From Pseudomonas sp. LB-090624 (GTDB taxonomy: Bacteria > Pseudomonadota > Gammaproteobacteria > Pseudomonadales > Pseudomonadaceae), in assembly GCF_003205205.1 (NCBI RefSeq), contig NZ_QJRL01000005.1, positions 222,582 through 286,581 on the forward strand: a DNA stretch of 64,000 nucleotides, written 5' to 3'. The translations under genes and the position numbers were made by a program. Every line of letters begins with the position of its first letter. Positions within the stretch are counted from its first letter, which is position 1. The notes under the pieces are model-generated. The model ran no database searches and had not been told where the DNA came from. It saw only the letters and a list, made by a program, of their open reading frames with translations. Positions 58,453 through 64,000 of this stretch are shown one piece after another.

Positions 58453-60889
58453 CGAGGTCAGAGAGTTGCCGCTGGAGCAGAAAGTGGCGCTCACGGCTGG
58501 CAACGACATGTGGTCCACCTGTGCCTCGGCACAGGTTGGCCTGGATGCGGTGCGGATGGCCGACGGCCCCATGGGGGTAACTGGGGGCAGGGTTGATGAG
58601 CGTGACGTTGCTCTCCTGACGCCTTGTGGACTATCCCTCGCAGCAAGTTGGGATGCCGAGCTGGTAGGCCGCGTGGGTGAAGTGATTGGTGATGAAGCAT
58701 TGCGCATGAATGTTCAGGCGATGCTGGCACCTAATCTCAACCTGATGCGCAGTCCACTTGCCGGTCGAGCTTTCGAACTGTTTGGCGAAGACCCTCATCT
58801 GATTGCAGCGCTAGGTTGGGCTTGGGCCGAGGGTGTCCAGCGCAAAGGCGTGGCCTCTGTGATCAAACATGTGGTGTGCAACGACTCCGAGACCGATCGA
58901 CGCAACATGAACGCGGTGGTTGCAGACGATGTACTGCGCGACGTTTATTTCTGGCCCTTCGAATACGCTGCTAAGTCGGGCGCATGGGCCATGCTCACGG
59001 GTTACAACAAGGTCAACGGCGTGCTGTGCGCCGAGCATGGACAGGTCCTTCAGCAGTGGCTTAAAGGCGACCTGGGGTGGGACGGGCTGGTGATGTCCGA
59101 CTGGTTCGGCACGCATGATGGTGTGAGCAGTTTGAACAATGGCCTGGACCTGGAAATGCCGGGTCCAGGTCGACACATGGGCAGCGCACTGCTTGCCAAT
59201 GGAAGAATGGCAGAAGTCGAATCTGGGCGTATTGATGATGCAGCGCAGCGCCTACTGACGCTGTCCGATCGACTCAAGAACCGTCATCGATATCAGCCTG
59301 CTCACCAGGCGCAGCGCCTCGAAGTACTGGAAGAGGCCGCCGCTGCAGGCATGGTCCTGTTGCGCAACGAAGGGCAAATATTACCGTTCGATGCGGGCAC
59401 TCCAGGATTGCTCGCAGTGATCGGTCCCAACGCCACAGCGCCCTGCTACCAGGGCGGTACCTTCGCCAAAGTGGCGCTGTCTGACGGTATCCGTACGCCG
59501 CTTGAAGCAGTGTCTGCGCGAATGACCGGGCGGACAGTGCGGCATGCCGAAGGTGTCCCGGCCGAACACCGCATTCCACCCCTGACACAGCTGCCCTTGT
59601 TCAGAAGCGAGGGTCAGCCTGGCATCGACGTGACTTATCGGCGTGATGGGGAAGAGGCAGTAGCCGCTCATGAGATCCGTCACGCCAGCTCGCTCATCTG
59701 GTTCAAGCAGATGCCAGGCGTTGGCAACCTGTTGGCACTGGAGGGAGAGGGAGTCGTCGAAGTGAGAACGTGCTTCGTGGCTCCGCGCAGCGGCGAGTAC
59801 GTATTTCATCTCGGTGGTACAGGTGTGGTCGATTTGCATGTCAATGGCCAACGGGTCGGCTCATTCGACGGCAGTGTCGCCGAGGGTGACATCATGGGCA
59901 AGCTCATGCAGGCACCCCACCAGGTAGTCACGTGCCAACTGGAGGAGGGGCGTACGGTCGAACTGCTTGCCACCCTGCGCATTACCCGCAGCCTGGCACA
60001 TGGTCTGTGGTTGGGGTGCGGTGTTCCGGCAAAGGAGGATCTGCTGGAACAAGCTGTCGCCTTGGCGGCTGAAGCAGATGAAGTTTTGCTGATCGTGGGT
60101 GAAACGGCAGATGCGGGACTGGAGAGCGTTGACCGTACCACGACGCAGCTGCCCGCAGCCCAGGCTGAGCTCATACGGCGCGTATGTGCCGTCAACAGCC
60201 GGACCGTAGTGGTGTTGAATGTCGCTCATCCGATTGACACCAGTTGCCTGCAAGATGCTGCGGCTGTTTTGGTTGCCTGGTACCCCGGGCAAGAGTTCGG
60301 CCCGGCGCTGGCGGGTGTTTTGGCCGGTGACCGTGAGCCTGGCGGGCGTTTGCCAGTGACCTTTGCCAGAGCTGAAAGTGATTATCCGGTGTGGTCCCTG
60401 ACCCCCACCAGTGACGGCGATCTCGACTACCACGAAGGGTGGTGGGTGGGTTACCGCAGCTTTGCCGCGCGGGATCTGCACCCCGCTTTCAGCTTTGGTT
60501 ATGGCTTGGGCTATGCGCGTTTCAGCCAGGCACTGGTAGCAGTCGAAGGCGCCAGTGTCGACAGGATCGAAGTCCGGATAAATGTCACCAATGTATCTGG
60601 GCGCAAGGGCAAGGAAGTGGTTCAGCTTTATCTACTCGAACCATCGCGAAGGGAAGAACCCTCAAGGCTGTCGTTGAAGAGCTTTGCTGTTACACACCTA
60701 GAACCGGGTGAGCAGCAAGATGTGCAGTTGTTCCTGGGGGCCGACGCGTTCTCTCGCTGGTGCAGTCGGCAGCAAGCCCGAGTGTTGGTTTCAGGGGGGT
60801 ATGAATTACTGATAGGTCACGCCGTGGATGACACCGTGCTGCGGCTGTCCTTGCAGGTGAGTGATCAAGGAGGTGTGAGCATCCGCTGA
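58445..60889 (+). CDS. GH3 beta-glucosidase with PA14 insertion
   Basis: 814 aa, no signal peptide, so probably cytoplasmic. GH3 N-terminal barrel with conserved NLMRSPLAGRAFELFGEDP (about 100-117), KHVVCNDSETDR and nucleophile Asp219 in LVMSDWFGTHDG. An alpha/beta second domain follows (VIGPNA), interrupted by a PA14-like segment (about 390-520: YVFHLGGTGVVDLHVNGQRVG); a fibronectin III-like domain ends the protein. This is the domain order of GH3 enzymes acting on small aryl, terpenoid or oligosaccharide glucosides. ATG 58445 overlaps the FMN reductase gene. It should release glucose and an aglycone inside the cell. Confidence 0.92.
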   Translation: MHSEVRELPLEQKVALTAGNDMWSTCASAQVGLDAVRMADGPMGVTGGRVDERDVALLTPCGLSLAASWDAELVGRVGEVIGDEALRMNVQAMLAPNLNLMRSPLAGRAFELFGEDPHLIAALGWAWAEGVQRKGVASVIKHVVCNDSETDRRNMNAVVADDVLRDVYFWPFEYAAKSGAWAMLTGYNKVNGVLCAEHGQVLQQWLKGDLGWDGLVMSDWFGTHDGVSSLNNGLDLEMPGPGRHMGSALLANGRMAEVESGRIDDAAQRLLTLSDRLKNRHRYQPAHQAQRLEVLEEAAAAGMVLLRNEGQILPFDAGTPGLLAVIGPNATAPCYQGGTFAKVALSDGIRTPLEAVSARMTGRTVRHAEGVPAEHRIPPLTQLPLFRSEGQPGIDVTYRRDGEEAVAAHEIRHASSLIWFKQMPGVGNLLALEGEGVVEVRTCFVAPRSGEYVFHLGGTGVVDLHVNGQRVGSFDGSVAEGDIMGKLMQAPHQVVTCQLEEGRTVELLATLRITRSLAHGLWLGCGVPAKEDLLEQAVALAAEADEVLLIVGETADAGLESVDRTTTQLPAAQAELIRRVCAVNSRTVVVLNVAHPIDTSCLQDAAAVLVAWYPGQEFGPALAGVLAGDREPGGRLPVTFARAESDYPVWSLTPTSDGDLDYHEGWWVGYRSFAARDLHPAFSFGYGLGYARFSQALVAVEGASVDRIEVRINVTNVSGRKGKEVVQLYLLEPSRREEPSRLSLKSFAVTHLEPGEQQDVQLFLGADAFSRWCSRQQARVLVSGGYELLIGHAVDDTVLRLSLQVSDQGGVSIR

Positions 60890-60961
60890 AACCTCTGCTA
60901 GTCATGCGTGTGATCGAGACAACAAGAACAACAGGTGTCCTTAGAGGACCAGGAGTAGATC

Positions 60962-62176
60962 ATGTCAATTGCCACCCCAGTGCCGTCGGGGCGCTGTGTG
61001 CAACATCGTGCGGGCGCTGTTCAGGCACTGATCCTAGTTTTTACCACGCAACTGCCGATTATGGGATTGCTTTCGCTGATCCCTATCATTCCACTGCTCG
61101 CTCAGCAGTTTTCCAGTGAGCCCAATGCACGCTATATGGTACCGCTGCTGATCACGGCTCCTAGTGTGTGCATCGCGTTGTTGTCGCCACTGGCAGGTTA
61201 CCTGGCGGACAGGATTGGGCGTCGCCGCTTACTCCTCGGTGCAGTACTGTGCTACGGCATTTTTGGCTTCGCTCCTTTTTTCATGAGTGATTTGATAAGC
61301 ATCGTCGCCAGCCGTTTTCTTCTAGGTATTACCGAAGCGGTGATCATGACCGTTGCGAATACGCTGTTCGGTGACTTTTATCCTCCGATACCTCGGCGCA
61401 AGTGGCTGGCGGTACAAAGTGCGGTGGGCTCTTTGTCCGGCACAGCACTGATGTGTGCCGGGGGGGTGTTGGGGACTATGGGGTGGCAGGGCCCGTTCCT
61501 CTTGTACCTGCTGGCTTTCCCAATTTTCATTTGCTTGCTGATGTTCACATGGGAGCCGCAACGCCAGCGTGAAGATGTGCAGCATCAACCGCAGAGTAAT
61601 TTCCCCGTGGCGAATATAGCCAAGGTCGTCGCGGTAACGCTGTTCTGTGCATCGCTGTACTACGTAGAGGTCTTGCAGATCAGCCAGGTGCTGCATGCTA
61701 TGGGCCTGCATGACTCATCGAGCATTGGCATCGCGGGCGGGCTGGCGGGGTTGGGCGTACCCCTGGGGGCGTTGCTGTTTGCCAAACTTGCCAAGCGTAG
61801 GGTCCGCGTTCATCTGGCGGTCGTGTTCCTGCTATTTGCCGCGGGCCTGATCGGCCTTGGGCAAGCTTCTGCAGTCTCTTGGGCTGTGCTGGGCGCCTTC
61901 ATTGCCCAGGTCGGCTGCGGTTTGCTGATTCCGGCACTGATCAACTGGTGCTTGGGAGGCTTGAGTTATGAGCACCGTGGTCGGGGCGTCGGTTTGTGGA
62001 CGGCAGCCTTCTTTATCGGGCAGTTCCTCAGCCCCTTCCTCGTCAACCTCATCAGCGAAACGCTAGGAAGCTTGGCCGCTGCCGTGTCGGCGTTGGGCGG
62101 GGTCTCGCTGCTGGCACTACTGGTGACCGGGCTGCTGAGCATGCGCACTGGTGCGCGAAGTCCGCTGATCAACTGA
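60962..62176 (+). CDS. MFS transporter (drug:H+/sugar-type DHA1-like)
   Basis: 404-aa inner-membrane protein with about 12 helices. The helix 2-3 signature is GYLADRIGRRRLLLGA, preceded by PLLITAPSVCIALLSPLAG, followed by SRFLLGITEAVIMTVANTLFGDFYP. Small extramembrane loops suit a DHA1-like carrier. ATG 60962 follows AGGACCAGGAGTAG. It lies 72 nt after the GH3 gene and before the OprB porin, so import of the glycoside is the likeliest role, though export of a product is possible. Confidence 0.85.
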   Translation: MSIATPVPSGRCVQHRAGAVQALILVFTTQLPIMGLLSLIPIIPLLAQQFSSEPNARYMVPLLITAPSVCIALLSPLAGYLADRIGRRRLLLGAVLCYGIFGFAPFFMSDLISIVASRFLLGITEAVIMTVANTLFGDFYPPIPRRKWLAVQSAVGSLSGTALMCAGGVLGTMGWQGPFLLYLLAFPIFICLLMFTWEPQRQREDVQHQPQSNFPVANIAKVVAVTLFCASLYYVEVLQISQVLHAMGLHDSSSIGIAGGLAGLGVPLGALLFAKLAKRRVRVHLAVVFLLFAAGLIGLGQASAVSWAVLGAFIAQVGCGLLIPALINWCLGGLSYEHRGRGVGLWTAAFFIGQFLSPFLVNLISETLGSLAAAVSALGGVSLLALLVTGLLSMRTGARSPLIN

Positions 62177-62274
62177 AATCTGCTCTTTCGTGACCCTCCA
62201 CCTTATTCGGTGGGGTGGAAGCGTGCACCTCGAAAATGACATTCGCCGATAAACAGCATGATGGAACAATAACA

Positions 62275-63627
62275 ATGCAATCGATGAAAATGCTCTGCGC
62301 CTTGTTTGCCTTTGGGGCTATTCCCTTGTCGTTCGCTGCAACGCCTGCTGCCAGTGAAACACGTGGAGGCGTTGTTCCAGGTGTGCCGCAAAGTGCGTTG
62401 CCGGATCAGTCTGCAACGTGCGAAAAGTATCAGCGTTATACCGTGCGCACCGAAGCGGTACTCACCCAGACCTCGCCGTGTGAAACACTCTCGCCAGAGT
62501 TGTTTGGCTTGCGCGCTGCCCTAGCGGAGCACGGCATTGGCTTTTCTGCCAGTTTTCAGCCGAACTACCGTTATGACGTACTGGGCCATAATGCGTCCAC
62601 TCAAAGTTACAACGGGCAAAACCCCACGTATCGCCAGTCCACGGCGCTTAAATTAACGTACGATCTCACTCGAATGGGCTGGGGCGGCGATGCACAGTTC
62701 GTGCTAGGCGCCAACTGGGAGTCGGGCAGCTACAAGTCCGGTAACCCCAATTTCCTGACCATGTCCAGCTTTGCCATCAACCAGCGTTTCTACGATGGCC
62801 AATTGGAACTTCAATACGGTTATTACAACCTGATCCGTGAATACTACGGGATGGTCCTGGGGGGAAATTCCTCTTCCGCAGCATTGGGTCCGACCAGTGT
62901 GATCCCTGTCCAGTTGGGGCTGTCGCTGTTCACACCCAGCCCTGCCGTGACGGTTGCTGTTAAAGATGCGAGCAAACGCTGGTACAACCGGGCATCGGTT
63001 GCGCGCAGTGCCAGCCCAAACCGATTTCAGTATGACCTGGATGAAAACCCCACAGGCTTTGAGATAAAGGTGAAAGGCTCCAGGGCGCTGTTGGTGGATG
63101 AGATCGGCTACAAAGTCTCGGCGGGCCAGGCGCAAAAGGCTTTCTGGGCGCGCGCTGGGGCGATCTACAACACCAGTCCCTATTCGGACTATCGCAACGG
63201 TGGCAACACGGACAACAACTACGGCGGCTACGCCGCAGTCACTGCCCAGGTCACTCAGCCCAACGGTGCCGGGCCGCGCGGTTTATACCTGGACGGCAAG
63301 GTGAACTATGCGCCAGAAGATCGAAATCTCTACACCAAGGATTTTCAGCTGACGGCTTTCTACATCGGTCCATTCGACAGCCGCCCGCGCGACATGGCAT
63401 CGCTGGGGTTCACGCGCAGTTATTTCAGTACCTACGCGCATGACCGGGTAGAGCAGGGGGGAGGGGACGCCGAACGGGTGTCCACGGCGCTATCGCTGTC
63501 ATACGCCGCGCGGGTGGTGCGTGGGCTTTATTGGGTCAATGGCCTGACCTATCAGCAAGGGCCGTCGTTCTCACCAGCGCTGGATGATGCACTGCTGTTT
63601 CAGAGCGGTTTGAACATTACTTTTTAA
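62275..63627 (+). CDS. OprB-family carbohydrate porin
   Basis: 450-aa outer-membrane barrel with signal peptide (about 1-23, ending SFA). Unlike the porin at 25.1 kb it has an N-terminal extension with three Cys (TCEKYQRY, then PCETLSPE in the first 75 residues). OprB-type features are HGIGFSASFQPNYRYD, the later YIGPFDSRPRDMASLGFTRS and the terminal LNITF. Sequence between differs strongly from the first OprB. Its position after GH3 and MFS genes points to uptake of a glucoside rather than free glucose. Confidence 0.87.
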   Translation: MQSMKMLCALFAFGAIPLSFAATPAASETRGGVVPGVPQSALPDQSATCEKYQRYTVRTEAVLTQTSPCETLSPELFGLRAALAEHGIGFSASFQPNYRYDVLGHNASTQSYNGQNPTYRQSTALKLTYDLTRMGWGGDAQFVLGANWESGSYKSGNPNFLTMSSFAINQRFYDGQLELQYGYYNLIREYYGMVLGGNSSSAALGPTSVIPVQLGLSLFTPSPAVTVAVKDASKRWYNRASVARSASPNRFQYDLDENPTGFEIKVKGSRALLVDEIGYKVSAGQAQKAFWARAGAIYNTSPYSDYRNGGNTDNNYGGYAAVTAQVTQPNGAGPRGLYLDGKVNYAPEDRNLYTKDFQLTAFYIGPFDSRPRDMASLGFTRSYFSTYAHDRVEQGGGDAERVSTALSLSYAARVVRGLYWVNGLTYQQGPSFSPALDDALLFQSGLNITF

Positions 63628-63645
63628 GTTACTGGCGAAGACCCT

Positions 63646-64000
63646 ATGCCCACTCACCTTGTTTTGTTGTTGGCAGGATTGTCCGTGCTGGGGCCGCTGG
63701 GAATTGATATGTACCTTCCGGCCTTTCAGGCAATAGGTGATGATCTTGGCGCCTTACCGGCGGCTGTCCAGCAAACACTGAGTGTGTACCTCGCTTGCCT
63801 GGCCATCATGATGTTGTTCTATGGGAGTCTGTCGGATGCATGGGGGCGGCGGCAGGTCTTGTTATTGGCCACTGCTGTTCACGCGGTGGCCGCACTGGCC
63901 GTGGCATGCGCCCCTGATATCGACAGCCTGATGGCAGGGCGCGCATTGCAGGGGCTCAGTGCCGGGGCGGGAGGGGTCGTGGGGAGGGCCATTGTTCAGG
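63646..64000 (+). CDS. Bcr/CflA-type MFS transporter, 5' part (cut by window end)
   Basis: The frame from ATG 63646 stays open to the window end (118 codons). It encodes MPTHLVLLLAGLSVLGPLGI, then DMYLPAFQAIGDDLGA, then a helix ending YGSLSDAWGRRQVLLLA and later AGRALQGLSAGAGGVVGRAI. The D-M-Y-L-P-A motif and G-x-L-S-D-x-x-G-R-R loop are hallmarks of Bcr/CflA drug-resistance-type DHA1 carriers. The ribosome site (GGCGAAG) is weak. It lies 18 nt after the porin gene, so it may export a toxic aglycone or its product. Confidence 0.82.
   Translation, partial: MPTHLVLLLAGLSVLGPLGIDMYLPAFQAIGDDLGALPAAVQQTLSVYLACLAIMMLFYGSLSDAWGRRQVLLLATAVHAVAALAVACAPDIDSLMAGRALQGLSAGAGGVVGRAIVQ

Overview
The window reads as chromosomal DNA of a Pseudomonas, most likely of the P. 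putida group. This rests on gene content (OprB- and OprD-type porins, three-subunit gluconate-dehydrogenase-like complexes, BenE, AlkS/MalT-like LuxR regulator, long runs of catabolic operons), high-GC codon use and the absence of mobile elements. No rRNA, tRNA, insertion sequence, prophage or CRISPR array was seen. All 52 protein genes look intact except the two cut by the window edges. It is a densely packed series of accessory catabolic modules, each with its own regulator and transporter.

Layout. (A) 1-8.2 kb, organic/hydroxy-acid module: tail of a VOC protein, a D-2-hydroxyacid dehydrogenase, a DctA dicarboxylate symporter, a mesaconyl-CoA-transferase-like CaiB/BaiF enzyme, an FMN L-2-hydroxyacid dehydrogenase divergent from a LysR regulator, an MFS permease and an RraA-type aldolase. 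Both promoter regions around the LysR gene carry the same inverted repeat, AAAGCGAA-N18-TTCGCTTT. (B) 8.4-26.4 kb, periplasmic sugar/aldonate oxidation: two complete gluconate-dehydrogenase-like triplets (Tat-type small subunit, GMC flavoprotein, triheme cytochrome c), two LacI regulators, an enolase-superfamily acid-sugar dehydratase, an MFS permease, an exported MRJP/yellow-type beta-propeller, two exported GlcG/HbpS proteins, a DoxX-like membrane protein and an OprB porin. (C) 26.5-35.6 kb, mixed: a Tat-exported amidohydrolase, BenE, a MocR regulator, a large secreted hydrolase-like protein, then a LysR regulator divergent from a nitroreductase and a quinone-oxidoreductase-like enzyme. (D) 35.7-54.5 kb, acyl-CoA catabolism: AMACR, LCAD-type acyl-CoA dehydrogenase, OprD porin and spinster-like MFS on the minus strand, with LuxR(MalT-like) and TetR regulators, and on the plus strand an SDR, ACAD, APH-like kinase, enoyl-CoA hydratase, thiolase, nitronate monooxygenase-like protein, second hydratase and two acyl-CoA synthetases. 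The SDR-ACAD-kinase core resembles the levulinate/4-hydroxyacid (Lva, ACAD10/11) logic. (E) 54.9-64 kb, glycoside module: secreted carboxylesterase, LLM flavin monooxygenase, FMN reductase, cytoplasmic GH3 beta-glucosidase with PA14 insert, MFS permease, OprB porin and the start of a Bcr/CflA-type MFS gene.

How the parts fit (inference): in B, sugars or lactones enter the periplasm through OprB, are oxidised by the membrane-bound flavocytochrome dehydrogenases, may be delactonised by the propeller protein, then imported by the MFS permease and dehydrated in the cytoplasm. In D, a branched or gamma-hydroxylated carboxylic acid enters via OprD/MFS, is activated by the CoA ligases and passes through racemisation, dehydrogenation and/or phosphorylation-elimination to a beta-oxidation spiral. 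In E, a glycoside enters via OprB/MFS, is cleaved by GH3 and the aglycone is attacked by the LLM oxygenase fed by the FMN reductase. Several palindromic operator candidates link genes of each module. Substrates cannot be fixed from sequence alone.
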